57,566 bases of DNA, from contig LGRX02024668.1 of the NCBI GenBank assembly GCA_001247695.2, forward strand, positions 1 to 57,566. Direction: 5' to 3'. A program made the position numbers and the translations under genes. The notes under the pieces were generated by a model. The model did no database searches, had not been told where the DNA came from, and saw only the letters and a list, made by a program, of their open reading frames with translations. Each line of letters begins with the position of its first letter. The stretch's first letter is position 1. Of the stretch, positions 1 to 10,069 are shown one piece after another. Source of the DNA: Cymbomonas tetramitiformis (Eukaryota > Chlorophyta > Pyramimonadophyceae > Pyramimonadales > Pyramimonadaceae).

Positions 1-475
1 TCCGACCGGGGCTGGCACCACCCCCTTGCTGTCGCCCAGGAGACGCTCGACCCAGAGCTCGTTGGTGCTGCTTACCACGCCGGTTTCCTCCATTTGCTTG
101 CACAAGTGAACGACCGCCATGCGCAGATTCAACGTCAACATGTTCATGGGGCATTGCTGTTCCACAATCACCGCAAAGGCCCACAGCTCTTTCCCGGCCT
201 CCTTCCGTGGCTCCGCACGGGACTGGAGGTCCCCACACAATCCTATTGCAGGCCCTCTCAAAGTAGAGCACCGCCCGCCGCAAAGTCCACCAAGCCTTGT
301 CCAACTCCGGATTCAAGTTCTTCAGAACATCCATGAACACCATCGGACTGAAAATCAAGATAAAGTTCAGCATGTCCTCCATGGTGTAGTTCCCTGCAAC
401 AGCGAGCCTTTTACAGATCTTAGGCAACCGGTGCATCCTCCCCGCGTATGAAATGACACCAACAGGAGATGACCG
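1..475 (-). pseudogene. CACTA transposase Tnp2, DUF4218-like C-terminal exon (partial, frameshifted)
   Basis: The minus strand reads a segment with MHRLPKICKRLAVAGNY and AWWTLRRAVLYFERACN, then in a second frame NMLTLNLRMAVVHLCK and ELWVERLLGDSKG. The second part has the spacing and residues of DUF4218, the domain that follows the Tnp2 transposase core in CACTA/EnSpm elements (the 'MVHL..HL' helix followed by '..ER..G..K'). The two parts are in different frames, with the switch at about 225-240 in a C-rich stretch. That is either a one-base frameshift or a very short intron I cannot define. The gene runs off the left edge. It continues the Tnp2 exons at 930-4018 on the same strand. Confidence 0.6.
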
Positions 476-929
476 CGAAGGGTCTGGAACCATACGAATA
501 GAAGCCACATCATTCGTATGGTTTGAGTAATTTATCCGGAAAATGGGTTCTCACTTCGCAACCCTACGATGTAGGCTACAGTTTTTTCAGTTTGATAGTT
601 TCTAGTGGCATTAGCTCAACTTCTAGAGCGCCAAACCAATCGGTTTGGAGGTTCTCGGTGAAAGTCCGAGATGCCACACACTAGACTCTCTTTCACTATC
701 TTCCCATCTTCCTCTTGAAGATACACGGTTTTTCAGACCCTTCGCTGTCAGACACCAACAAACTAACAACAGTGCATACATATGTACCTGGTTGTAGTAG
801 CATTCATCCCTACGGTTAGTAGGTGTGGCCATTCCCTGCCGGTGCACACAAACATGGTTGCACGCGGACCGGGCGAATAAGGTTGGCGCATCTGCCACGC
901 CCGTTCCTACTAAACAAGGCACATGCACG

Positions 930-1738
930 GTGATGGGTGACGGTATCCGTGGTTAGATCCGGGTGCTCACCCGCGTATTGCACGAAGTCCTGGTACTCCC
1001 GGTGCATGTCATGCGGCGCGGTCAGTCCCTTTCCGTTGGCCTGCAACTGCTTCAGTTGCATCGGTGAGAAATAGCACGTGTTTGGGCAATTGTTCACCTT
1101 GTTTCGCAGCATTTTCAGGAACTTCTTGATGACGCCGTAACACATCATGTGCATGAACGGCAGCACGTACCCGTAGATAAGGTCAAAGTAGTCCAGCTGC
1201 TCTAACGGCCCGGCTGCATATCGGCCGGTTCGCATCGGATCCACACCATCCTCCGCGGTCAGCCTCACCAGTTCCTTGTGGTCCTCCTTGGTTAACCACA
1301 CACTCGGATCATTGGCATACAACACCTCCCCTTCGTCCAAGTATGTCTGCGAGATGGGGTTCGCATAGCCCAAGCAGTACATACCATTACCGTTAGGGCC
1401 CTTAGTGGCCTCCCAGATGCTTTTGAAGTCGTTGCGCCTTGCCGCCACGGGAGCGAACTTCCCCAAGTCGTTACGCGCAATCGTATCGCAGTAGCATAAC
1501 ATCAGGAACACGCTGAACTGTTCATGCCACACCTGGAAGTACCCGTCATACACCCTGAAAGGGGTTTGGTCAGCATCGGCATGGCCCTTACTCAGTTGTT
1601 TCAGCTCTTCCATCATGGGTTCTAGCAACACGTCGACGTCCTTCCAGTGTTGACGTGGGCCAGGGGCAATCGAGATCACACCGCAGTGCTTCATCTTCAC
1701 ACGTTCCTGCGGATACCCTCCATTGCACACGCAGTCAA
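930..1738 (-). CDS. CACTA (EnSpm) Tnp2-type transposase, catalytic exon
   Basis: This exon encodes the core of a Tnp2-family transposase, which cuts and pastes CACTA elements. The stretch ISIAPGPRQHWKDVDVLLEP aligns with the family hallmark 'L.IPGPK.PGKDIDVYL.PL..EL'; it is followed by MMEELKQL and a helical, aromatic-rich region. The open frame extends to 816, but the residues after about 930 (ACALFSRNGRGRC) look like intron read-through. The exon starts near the CNGGYPQERVK segment, with a stop just upstream, so a splice acceptor should lie at about 1735-1750. The partner exons are at 2005-2880 (N-terminal side) and 1-475 (DUF4218). Confidence 0.75.
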
Positions 1739-2004
1739 GCGCAATAGCCTATGATCTCTTCAAGCCGCGCTGGAGCGTCACACCTCCGTGCGCGCACACC
1801 GGTGTAGATGTTGACTGCGGGTTGGGCTTTGTCACACGTCGTGACGCACTACCTACCTTGGGAGGGAGGTCCGCACTTCGCATCGCGCCGAACCGCGTGG
1901 ACCAATTCCTGCGATGGCAACGCGCTAGTCAGTTGCGGTCCTTTCACCCATCTCGCATCGCCCATCGGCAACGTTCGTATACAATCAGCCGCGGCACTCG
2001 TCCG

Positions 2005-2880
2005 TTACAAGGAGTAGGAACATCGGCACGGGTCGCACTGTTTGTCATGCTTCTTTGCTTGCCCGTCGTCCTCTCCATATTCGATGCCCATCCCAGTTCG
2101 TAATACCCCTGGTTTCTCCTGGTTCCCACTCGGCGTCTCACGCAGTAGTCTGCCACCGACGCTAGGGTGCTCGTTTACTCGTAGCCCGTGCGGGCTGCTC
2201 ATGACACAAGCGTTTTCGGGAGCTCTGGCCGTGGGACTCGCACGCTGCTTAGCAAAGTCGGGGTCCATCATCCAGCGGCGCACCAGCCGCTTCACGGTGA
2301 AATAGAAGTAGTACTCCTTGGGACGATACTCCTCCCCGCGCGCCGTTTTAACAACGTCGTACCTCTCCTCCGTGCACCACTCCGTGGGCTCGCCATCCGC
2401 CCCACGCTTCGTGGGCACGCCGCATACCTCTTGCACCCTCTTCCCGGGCTTTCCCTCCCCGTTTTGCCATGCGAAATTGCGGTGGAACTTGGGACACACG
2501 TGTATCGCATAGTCCCATACGCTCTCCGCACCGAGCGCCCGTCTCATGTGCCATAGCGATCCCGGCAGGTTGCAAGTATTGCCGCCCAGGAGCATCTTCA
2601 GGACTTTCAGGAAGGTGTCGAAATGGTCATCAGTCCACCTCTGTCGCCTTTTCATATCCATGAAGTACCATACGGCCTCCTGCACGGTCACTCCGTTCGG
2701 ACTCGCCTTCCCGTGCGTGACCAGCGGTTGCGACTGCTTTCCTGTTGCTAGGTTTGGCACGTCCGTGACACACAACGTAATCGCGGGGTCGGGCTCAGCC
2801 TGCAGGGCCAGCACAATGTCCTGCACGGACTCCGTCGCGATACTGACTTCGGTATTCATATCCACCAGCACTGCCAACTC
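2005..2880 (-). CDS. CACTA Tnp2-type transposase, N-terminal middle exon
   Basis: The segment SVWDYAIHVCPKFHRNFAW matches the Tnp2 motif 'Y.KIHACPNDC.LFW', and YYFYFTVKRLVRRWMMDP matches 'F.L.PRLQRLFMS' that follows it. The region before them (DDHFDTFLKVLKMLLGGN) corresponds to the family's 'F..LL..L..M.P..N.LP'. An 82-bp GT-AG intron at 2881-2962 joins this exon in phase 0 to the exon at 2963-4018: donor ACT|GTAACC, acceptor GCAG|GAG. The 3' boundary of the exon is not resolved, and residues beyond about 2210 (SSPHGLRVNEHPSVG) may already be intron. The downstream catalytic exon is at 930-1738. Confidence 0.7.
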   Translation of the reverse strand, partial: ELAVLVDMNTEVSIATESVQDIVLALQAEPDPAITLCVTDVPNLATGKQSQPLVTHGKASPNGVTVQEAVWYFMDMKRRQRWTDDHFDTFLKVLKMLLGGNTCNLPGSLWHMRRALGAESVWDYAIHVCPKFHRNFAWQNGEGKPGKRVQEVCGVPTKRGADGEPTEWCTEERYDVVKTARGEEYRPKEYYFYFTVKRLVRRWMMDPDFAKQRASPTARAPENACVMSSPHGLRVNEHPSVGGRLLRETPSGNQEKPGVLRTGMGIEYGEDDGQAKKHDKQCDPCRCSYSL

Positions 2881-2962
2881 CTGCTTACAATGGCAGTCAC
2901 ACCACCAGCGCTTCCCGCCATATTACTACTTCACGCACGCTCACGCATCGTTAGTGGGTTAC

Positions 2963-4018
2963 AGTGGAAACATTTTGGTGCCAGTATGGGCAGGGCGGGT
3001 TGCATACCTCAAACAAGAAGTCTGGCAGATCAAGGATATCCTCTGTAGGCGTATTCATTTCTTCCTCCGCCACAAGGTGGGTCTTTTCCAGAGCTTCTAC
3101 GACATCTTCCACAACGATGTCCTGGTTCTCCTTCGCCTCCTCCCAGTATTCCTTCTCAGCCGGGGAGGGCACCGATCCGCAGAACATTTCCCCAAATGCC
3201 ATCAGGCCGGACATCAGCGTGCACTCCGGCAGCTGCTGCAGTGGGCAATTGAGATCCGCCGCCAACAGGTCCCTCATGTCGTGGTTAACCTGGTTACCGT
3301 TTGTCCCAGCGCCATCTACCAAGTTGCCGCTACGCCACCGATCAGTACGGCTTCTGGTGTCCGGTTCCTCCATCACCACGTCCTGCCCTTCATCACAACT
3401 GAGGAGGACGTCAGACGATCCAGTCTCCCCGTAGGGTGCCGGCACACCGCACACCCTGTTCCTGGCATCGAGCGCCACTCCAAGGCGGCGCATGCGTGCG
3501 AGAAGCACGTCTGACCTCCGTTCTGGCTCTTTGTGCCATTTCCCCGCCGTCGTCGTTGGCATCTGCAAGTCTTCTAAGGTGAAGACGGAACGGATGCTCT
3601 GCCGCTCTTTCACGATGTCCGACGTGCTGTGTGCTTGGCGCGCCAAGTCTAGTAGGCGTTGGTCGGACACGTGACTGCTATCCCAAGTGGTGGAGGGGGC
3701 GCTCGCTTCACCAGCAGCAGGTCGGGTGGCTCCTTGTTGGGGGGCTTCAGCTGTACCAGGGCGTCCGCCATCCTCGGGTGGCATTGCCTCCCGCCGGGGC
3801 TTGATGCGCCCTCTGTCGTCAATTGTGTACCCGAGGTCCGGCAGACGACCAGCGAGCTGATTGACCAGGTCGCGCTTCGCCATAGCTTGGTCCTTACCAC
3901 GGGCAGATCGCGGGATCCAGCCATTATCCACACCAAACGTTGAAACTCTCGGACGTTCGCTTGCACCCATGGCCTTCAAGCGATCCTGAATCACAGCGTC
4001 GTCGGGGAAGGAGAGTCC
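2963..4018 (-). CDS. CACTA Tnp2-type transposase, 5' exon (putative N-terminal region)
   Basis: This 350-residue open exon ends with FLFEVCNPPCPYWHQNVST and is spliced in frame to the Tnp2 exon at 2005-2880. It begins after a strong acceptor (TATTTTTCAG|GGACTC at 4019), so at least one further 5' exon must exist; I did not find it. The content is polar and charged (APQQGATRPAAGEASAP, EALEKTHLVAEEEMNTPTED), with a Cys/His cluster at the end that could start a zinc finger completed by the Cys-His residues of the next exon. The N-terminal regions of Tnp2 proteins are poorly conserved, so membership in the transposase rests on splicing continuity rather than on domain similarity. Confidence 0.5.
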
Positions 4019-4733
4019 CTGAAAAATAGAGCAATGGAGGAAGGAGGGTGTTGGATACGAAAATCAAGGCATCAACATGCACCGCAAGTCCATGTGCCGT
4101 GCGTGCGCTGGCCACTCAGTTGATTCATGCATTGCACACTTGCAGGCAGGGTGCGTGCGCGCCGTATGGTGGTATTATACACATGCAACATGCAACAGGT
4201 GCCGTGACGCAGGTGCACGAGGTGCCAGCACCGCTCTCAGCACCAGTGTTCACGGCTTAAGACGGAGTCCCATACCATATCGCAATTACAATATACCCGG
4301 TGTTACGGTGATTGACCCGAAGCAGCTTTCGGCATGGTTCATCACATCCACAAATAAACAGGTATAAGTTTGTTGGCTGTACCATCGGCGCGCATTCCAC
4401 TAGGTACTAACTACAGTACTACTGCCTACACACTGTATACAACATGCCGTCTCAGCTTGCTTTAAGAGGTGCGCAGATCTGCCGCGCCGCATCTCTTCGG
4501 ACTTCCGCGGCACATGTCTTCGTTTCGGGTGAAGGTTCAAATTCGCACATCGTCGGCTGCACGCCTGCGAAGGAAAGCGTGGGGCACATCTTGTATCAGC
4601 CCCCCCACCCACTCTCACCCTAAAACACCTGTAGGCCGACTTGATTCGAGGAATTGCCAACACACTAATAAAGAGAGTGAGTCACGCACCTGATTGCAGT
4701 CCGCGGCTGTCGTCGTTGGCCGCTCGAATCAGC
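4019..4733. other. GC-mixed spacer between transposase exons and the 767-aa ORF
   Basis: No long ORF on either strand looks coding. The region probably contains a 5' intron, and possibly a small 5' exon, of the minus-strand Tnp2 gene, because the exon at 2963-4018 begins with a clear acceptor and no start codon. I see no terminal inverted repeat here. Confidence 0.4.
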
Positions 4734-7037
4734 CTAGGCCGCCAGGTCGAGGCGCAAGGCATCCGGGACCGTGGAACGCTTCTTTAGGAGCTCCGGCAGC
4801 TTGTCCATATGCAACGCTTCTCCGGTAGAGGTGATGTACACGAGCCCCTCCTCGGAAACGTGCACATTCGGCACGGTGCGCACGTTCATCTTGGCAAGCT
4901 GATTCTTGTTCTCAGGGCGAGAGTCAAACTTGGCATGGAAGGGAGCGAACTCCATGTACACCGCGGCTACTTTAACGGGGAGGTGGCTGCCATCATCGTG
5001 CCCCGCCACCATGAAGTAGTAATCATGGTCGCTTGACCATTCGTCGTTGGTGAGGGCATGCACTGATCGGCCAATTGAGCCGGAGAGGACACCGCCCGAG
5101 TGCTCCATTTCGAACATTGCTCCGTACACGTTGTCCGCCCACGCGATCCCTTTACACTTCCCGTCCAAGGACTTCTTCATCTCCTTGGTCCACTTCGTTA
5201 CATCAGCATCTTTGGGGAGGTCCTTAACACGGTTCTTCTTAGCGCGTTCGAGGGCCTTCAGCCGTATGTTCTCAATCAGCTCGGGCATGCCTTGCCCGGA
5301 CACCTGCACCTGGCGACTGTCGGCTGGAGGGGCGCTGGCTGTGCGTGTGGCCCCCGCAGAAGACGCCGTCCGCGCCTTGCTCTGTCGCGGAGGGACTGTA
5401 GGGGGGGCGTTGCGCTTGGTACTGATTGCCTGCTGAAGGAGGGACATGGCAGCGTTGTCCGACACCCGTTTCTTCAAGGCAGCCGTGAGCGCTGAGTTCA
5501 TCGGTTTCTCCAGCACCGGTGGCAAGTGCTTGTAAGCGCCGAATGTGTAAGGCTGCGGCAATGTTTCCAGCACGTTCTTGTAAGTAATTGCTTGGAGCTT
5601 GCCATCCGCGGCCAGACGTTGCATGTGCTCCAGAAGATGCTCGTCGGATACTTCGCTCAGCAATTTCAGCCCTGCTTCCGGCGTGGAGTCGGCCGCGCTC
5701 AGGGCGACCAATTGCAACTGTCTTGCCGCTTCGAGCATAGGTTTCATCCTGTCTTGGTTCCTCTGCATCGTGAATCTCCTGCTGCGCTCAAACTCTGGGG
5801 TCTGTACAGGTGATGGGTTGTTAGCGGGGGCCTGTGGGCCACTCGCGGAAGGCTTCTCTTGGAAAACCGCCGGACCGTGCCTCAGCGGGGACACCGCGGG
5901 TTCCGCGGGAGGGGCAGATTGCAGGCAGTCCCGTGCAAGGACACCCTGCTTTTCTGCTTCAACGGCGCGCTGCGGCTGTTGCTGGACCCCTTCCTTGGCG
6001 GTCGGTTGCCAGGATTGCACGGTGGACGCGGCCTGCACCAAGCTGGGAATCGAGGGAGATTCTTGGGGTGGGAATGCCAGATCAACGGTGGCAATCTGTG
6101 GGGGCGCCCTGGCTGGAGGGGGCGGCAATAGCGTACTCGCCCGCGCCTGGGCCAACGTCCCGGTTTCCGCTGGCCACAGCAGCGTCAACAGGTCTGCGAC
6201 GTGCTGCATCCACGGGTACTCGGGATTGACATTGGCCTGGTACCGGGGGGCTGGTGACACATGTACCGTCCGGGAAACCGTGTCCACCATGAACCATGGA
6301 CAGTGTGCACGAAGTTCCTGTGTGACATTTCCGATAAACACCGCCGGCCTTGCTGGCCCTGTTGGACGTGGGGCCGCGGCCTGCACGGCTTCAGACGGGG
6401 CAGTGCTCGGTGGCGCTAGGGCTCGCACAGCAGTAGGTGGGGGCGCGTCGTTCGTGGCATGAACTAGGGATGTACTCCGTGACGCCGGTGCTGGCGCTGT
6501 TGGAGGAGGGGGCGGTTCGCTATTGACGGGCAGGTTCGGGGCGGTCCCCTGACATGCCTTCTTCCACAATTCGGGGAACCGGGCCTTGATAGCAGCGATC
6601 TCCTTCTCGGTAGGGAACGCGAGGGTGGTATGCCCCTGACTGTTCTTGGTTTGCACGAAGCTGTAGACGGTTGTCAGGTGCTGTAAAATCTTGGGTTCGC
6701 ACTTGTCACATGGGGACGCCGGGTCGGGGGAATCCGCGATGCACTTGCCCTGGGATGAGCAGTGCCTAACCCACGTTAGGACGTTATGATTTTTCAGGTT
6801 TTGTTTCAGCCATATCTCTAGCTGCGCGATCACCTGCTCCTTCGCCTCGTTCTTCCCCTGGCTTTCTGGCATGGTCCTCAAATCGTGGAACCCAGATGCG
6901 TTCGCCCAAACGGTATCGCGTAAGACAGTGTAGTTCGCCCCCTGCCACTCGGGGCATTTGCCGTTATGGGCAAACGCGCCGGTGGCCAAAACGAGCCCAG
7001 TCGGTACTTTCTTGATGGCCTGCCTATAATTCTCCAC
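4734..7037 (-). CDS. Unknown proline/alanine-rich 767-aa protein
   Basis: A single long open frame with no family I recognise. The N-terminal 170 residues are globular and Cys-containing (CSSQGKCIADSPDPASPCDKC), with a possible C-x2-C pair. The middle third is low complexity: PPPPPTAPAPASRS, PPPPARAPPQIATV and a Gln-rich stretch. The C-terminal ~200 residues look folded (WADNVYGAMFEMEHSGGVL, DYYFMVAGHDDGSHLPVKV). That last part resembles the general layout of the extra C-terminal domains found downstream of Tnp2 in some CACTA polyproteins (YG...F, ..VYM.F), but the similarity is weak. It sits 5' of the Tnp2 exons on the same strand, so it could be a second CACTA-encoded protein (TnpA-like role) or a host gene. 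Confidence 0.5.
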   Translation of the reverse strand: MENYRQAIKKVPTGLVLATGAFAHNGKCPEWQGANYTVLRDTVWANASGFHDLRTMPESQGKNEAKEQVIAQLEIWLKQNLKNHNVLTWVRHCSSQGKCIADSPDPASPCDKCEPKILQHLTTVYSFVQTKNSQGHTTLAFPTEKEIAAIKARFPELWKKACQGTAPNLPVNSEPPPPPTAPAPASRSTSLVHATNDAPPPTAVRALAPPSTAPSEAVQAAAPRPTGPARPAVFIGNVTQELRAHCPWFMVDTVSRTVHVSPAPRYQANVNPEYPWMQHVADLLTLLWPAETGTLAQARASTLLPPPPARAPPQIATVDLAFPPQESPSIPSLVQAASTVQSWQPTAKEGVQQQPQRAVEAEKQGVLARDCLQSAPPAEPAVSPLRHGPAVFQEKPSASGPQAPANNPSPVQTPEFERSRRFTMQRNQDRMKPMLEAARQLQLVALSAADSTPEAGLKLLSEVSDEHLLEHMQRLAADGKLQAITYKNVLETLPQPYTFGAYKHLPPVLEKPMNSALTAALKKRVSDNAAMSLLQQAISTKRNAPPTVPPRQSKARTASSAGATRTASAPPADSRQVQVSGQGMPELIENIRLKALERAKKNRVKDLPKDADVTKWTKEMKKSLDGKCKGIAWADNVYGAMFEMEHSGGVLSGSIGRSVHALTNDEWSSDHDYYFMVAGHDDGSHLPVKVAAVYMEFAPFHAKFDSRPENKNQLAKMNVRTVPNVHVSEEGLVYITSTGEALHMDKLPELLKKRSTVPDALRLDLAA

Positions 7038-7287
7038 AAGCCCGACGGGGAGATTTGTTGCGCCTAAGGAAACGGTTGAATGCCAAATTTCATGACTTTT
7101 CCGTTTGCGTTTCTGTATACAAAACCAGGCCCCCGCCCCCTCTACCGCCGATACTTCGCTTGAGCGTGCTCCATCGTCGAGCTCTAGGTGATTTCACGGA
7201 AAGGAGTGAACGCCGATTGTAAACGGCGGTAGCATTGAAAGCACGCGGACGTGCTAGCGTTCCGCGCGTGTACCGAGTGATATTACG
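7038..7287. other. Short spacer upstream of the MYND cluster
   Basis: GC-rich, no convincing ORF. It lies between the start of the 767-aa ORF and the duplicated 3' module of the first MYND gene. I see no repeat or RNA gene here. Confidence 0.3.
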
Positions 7288-7615
7288 ATGCGCGCAAGAC
7301 ATCAATCGCTCCCGGAGCATCATCGAGTAGGCAGCACGCGGCCTCCAGGCAAATGGAGATGAATAATATTCATGTAAAAGTGTTTGGTTAAAGCTAGATA
7401 GGGGGGCGGTCCTCCTAAGTGGTAAGATGCCAGTCTGCTGCTCTAAAGGCCCGGTGGAGTTCCCTGGCTATTGTCGGCCGTCGTCTTCCACGCACACTCT
7501 GGCTTGTGGCTTCTCCAGTGAGCACGCTGGCAGCTAGGGCCGCAGTACGCTACACGTCGGCACGGGCAGCACTTTCGATTAGCAGCCAGCAGGCCGCACG
7601 TGGCACAGCATGAAG
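7288..7615. repeat. Duplicated module, copy 1 (3' flank plus C-terminal MYND finger)
   Basis: The sequence starting near AAGACATCAATCGCTCCCGG and ending near GGCACAGCATGAAG is repeated almost unchanged at 8856-9178. It covers non-coding DNA 3' of the gene and the last ~55 codons of the MYND protein on the minus strand. Divergence is concentrated in the non-coding half (small indels around AATGGAGAT). The duplication put the same C-terminal finger on two different proteins. Confidence 0.85.
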
Positions 7616-8672
7616 GACGAGACGACCATCCGCCGCGTGCCCAGAGCCATGAATAACTAACCCACTGAGCTTCCGCCAGCGCCTTACACTCCCGGTGGTG
7701 GGCAGATTCCCAGTGTGCTCTCTGACACTCCTCGCCGCAATACACCGCGGAGAGACACTTGCTGCACTTGTAGAACTTCCGTCCGCGGACAACAGCCCGC
7801 CGGTCCGCCCCACATTGCGCACAGGGATCCCGTTTCTTTCCGTTGCGCGATGCCACAGCAGGCTGTGAACACTTTTCCTCCATGTGCAGTATCGTGCGCC
7901 AACACTTGTGCGCGTGCGTTTGCGCGTCCGCCCTCAACCCAAGCCCATCATCCGCACGAAACATCGCATACCGGTGGCACCACGGATACATTCCTCCGTG
8001 CGCGTTTTCCGAGCGCACGCTCGACAGTCGAAATGTCACCAACGGTGCAAACTGCGAAACATTGCATCCCGTGCTTACCATTCCCGGTTCGAACGGGTTC
8101 CCCGAGGTATGCGACAACACGAGGATCTCCCCCGCACCTTCCAAACCATCCCCCCCTGGAAGACACCCCACGAACTCCATGACAGTAACCGAAGGGAAAT
8201 CACCGGTTATCCAACTTTTGCGCGACCACGGACGGTACAACTCACCAAACACAATGATGTTACCATGTCTCTCACCCTGCATGCGCCAATCGTGTACGAC
8301 CCGGAATATCGTGCGCACCGTGGTCAGCACAAGGGCCAGGAACAACCCTTGCCGACATGGGAGGAGCCCCTCGCGAGAACACACCGTGCCCACACGCTGT
8401 CCCAACATAAGGCGCGCGGCGTTATCAGGTCCCAACCTAGGCGGGACGTTCAACAGGTACCTCTCCGCAGTTTCTAGGGCTGCGTTTTGTGTGCGCAGAA
8501 GCCCCCATCTGTTAATTGGCATCCCACGTGTGTCCAACCACGTGTGTCCGTTGTCCGACCACGTGTGTCCGTGAAACAGGAGTGCCATGTGGTTCCCCAC
8601 CGCGCCATGTGCAAGGCGCATTCGGCGGATTCTGACGAACGTTCGGCCGACTCGCTGCAAATATGTTGTCAT
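7443..8672 (-). CDS. MYND-type zinc-finger protein with two MYND fingers
   Basis: A 409-aa protein. Residues ~1-275 match no domain I know and include a short internal duplication (GHTWSDNGHTWLD). Two C-terminal zinc fingers follow: CAQCGADRRAVVRGRKFYKC continuing to CSKCLSAVYCGEECQRAHW with a final H-x3-C, and CCATCGLLAANRKCCPCRR continuing to VAYCGPSCQRAHWRSHKPEC. Both have the C-x2-C...C-x2-C...Y-C-x3-C-Q-x2-H-W-x3-H-x3-C pattern of MYND domains, which mediate protein-protein contacts and are common in regulatory proteins. The second finger is shared almost verbatim with the gene at 9010-9792. Any introns in the N-terminal half are not resolved. Confidence 0.75.
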   Translation of the reverse strand: MTTYLQRVGRTFVRIRRMRLAHGAVGNHMALLFHGHTWSDNGHTWLDTRGMPINRWGLLRTQNAALETAERYLLNVPPRLGPDNAARLMLGQRVGTVCSREGLLPCRQGLFLALVLTTVRTIFRVVHDWRMQGERHGNIIVFGELYRPWSRKSWITGDFPSVTVMEFVGCLPGGDGLEGAGEILVLSHTSGNPFEPGMVSTGCNVSQFAPLVTFRLSSVRSENAHGGMYPWCHRYAMFRADDGLGLRADAQTHAHKCWRTILHMEEKCSQPAVASRNGKKRDPCAQCGADRRAVVRGRKFYKCSKCLSAVYCGEECQRAHWESAHHRECKALAEAQWVSYSWLWARGGWSSRPSCCATCGLLAANRKCCPCRRVAYCGPSCQRAHWRSHKPECAWKTTADNSQGTPPGL

Positions 8673-8855
8673 ATCAACCCAAAGGCGTGTGTCGTCCGAA
8701 TTGGATGCAATCGCGGAGATTATGCACGGATCCTACATCACACCCCAGCGCGAGCGGGTAAATTCAATGCAATACAGCGGGTCCGAAGTTTTATCATAAC
8801 GAAGTTATATCACCGCAAAACCAGGACATCCGTGTGCACTGGGATATTACGAATC

Positions 8856-9178
8856 ACGCAAGACATCAATCCATCGCTACCGGAACATCATGGAGTAGGC
8901 AGCACACGGCCACCAGGCAAATGGAGATTACTATCTTCATATAAAAGTGTTTTGTTACAGCTAGATAGGGGGGCGGTCCTTCTAAGTGGTAAGATGCCAG
9001 TCTGCTGCTCTAAAGGCCCGGTCGAGTTCCCTGGCTATTGTCGGCCGTCGTCTTCCACGCACACTCTGGCTTGTGGCTTCTCCAGTGAGCACGCTGGCAG
9101 CTAGGGCCGCAGTACGCTACACGTCGGCACGGGCACCACTTTCGATTAGCAGCCAGCAGGCCGCACATGGCACAGCAT
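8856..9178. repeat. Duplicated module, copy 2
   Basis: Second copy of the segment at 7288-7615. It includes the nearly unchanged run GATAGGGGGGCGGTCCT and the last ~55 codons of the neighbouring MYND gene. The copies are in direct orientation about 1.57 kb apart, so they look like a tandem segmental duplication whose intervening gene bodies have since diverged or been replaced. Confidence 0.85.
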
Positions 9179-9792
9179 ACAAGACGGACGTAGCCACGCC
9201 ATGCTATGAAGGCGGAGTACACAGTATTCACGTCGTCCACACGTTCCCCAAGCTGGGTGGGTGTCAATACCCTCGAGACAGCCCCAACCGCAGGGGGGCT
9301 GGCAACGGTGGGGGCATCCGTGAGGTCACGGTGCAAACTGGTAACGAAAAACGACTGGAAGGCGTTAGTGTAGTGAAGGCATGGGTGTGCCCACGGACCA
9401 CGGACGAGCACTACCTCACCCCACCATCCATGGCAGTCACCGCCGTCCACGGGGGTGGTGTACACACGTATACGCAGCAAGCCTTCGCCAAACTCTGGGA
9501 CCGCCCAACCCGGACGGGGCACCCCAGCAAACTCGAAGTAGCTTGCTCCCGGTGTCAGAGGACACTCGCCGACCATGGCATACCGAGCATGCTGTAGCCG
9601 ACTCTCACCGTAGACGTCATTCAACAGTGCAAGGGCGTGCTCCCCGAAGCTGTCGGAATCACTCTCTGGCCAAAAGCCCTGCTGGGCTCTACCCTCTTGT
9701 CCCCACAGTTTTATGAGTTGCCAACGATGCAAGCCCACTCTACCGAGGTATGTGTGATACTCGACCTGCATCCCGACATATGCCCCGTGCAC
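9010..9792 (-). CDS. MYND-type zinc-finger protein with one MYND finger
   Basis: A 260-aa open frame ending with the finger CCAMCGLLAANRKWCPCRRV, then AYCGPSCQRAHWRSHKPEC and the tail AWKTTADNSQGTRPGL. The tail differs by one residue from that of the gene at 7443-8672. The first 200 residues are unrelated to that neighbour and unrecognised; they contain PGASYFEFAGVPRPGWAVP and VDGGDCHGWWGEVVLVRG. The different N-termini with the same C-terminal finger suggest a duplicated 3' exon joined to another gene body. The start methionine is the first in frame, but a 5' exon is possible. Confidence 0.65.
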   Translation of the reverse strand: MHGAYVGMQVEYHTYLGRVGLHRWQLIKLWGQEGRAQQGFWPESDSDSFGEHALALLNDVYGESRLQHARYAMVGECPLTPGASYFEFAGVPRPGWAVPEFGEGLLRIRVYTTPVDGGDCHGWWGEVVLVRGPWAHPCLHYTNAFQSFFVTSLHRDLTDAPTVASPPAVGAVSRVLTPTQLGERVDDVNTVYSAFIAWRGYVRLVCCAMCGLLAANRKWCPCRRVAYCGPSCQRAHWRSHKPECAWKTTADNSQGTRPGL

Positions 9793-10069
9793 GGACCATC
9801 ACCATGACATAGGGAGCTGAAATGCACTAACACGAAGTGTACCGGCGGGCACAAGGCAGCGAGCGGGTAATCGGTACACGCAAGGTGCCCTCGAGTGGTC
9901 CCCAAAAGGATTGGGAACTTGGGATCCCCACAAGGGTCCCCAAAAGGATTGGCAACAAGTAGCTTCTGGAATCGCTTCACGCCAGCATATAACATTCCAT
10001 ATAACAAGGAGCTTACGATGATTAGATGGTTAGATCGATGGAAGCTTCAACATCCGTTGAGCAGGTGTA
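9793..10069. other. Spacer between MYND and OTU-like genes
   Basis: Contains an imperfect direct repeat of CCCCAAAAGGATTGG(G/C)AAC (at about 9900 and 9938). No coding potential stands out. Confidence 0.35.

Noticed and set aside
5599..6462. 287-aa plus-strand frame
   Set aside because: Antisense shadow of the proline-rich 767-aa ORF; composition (Gly, Ala, Cys) mirrors Pro/Ala codons.
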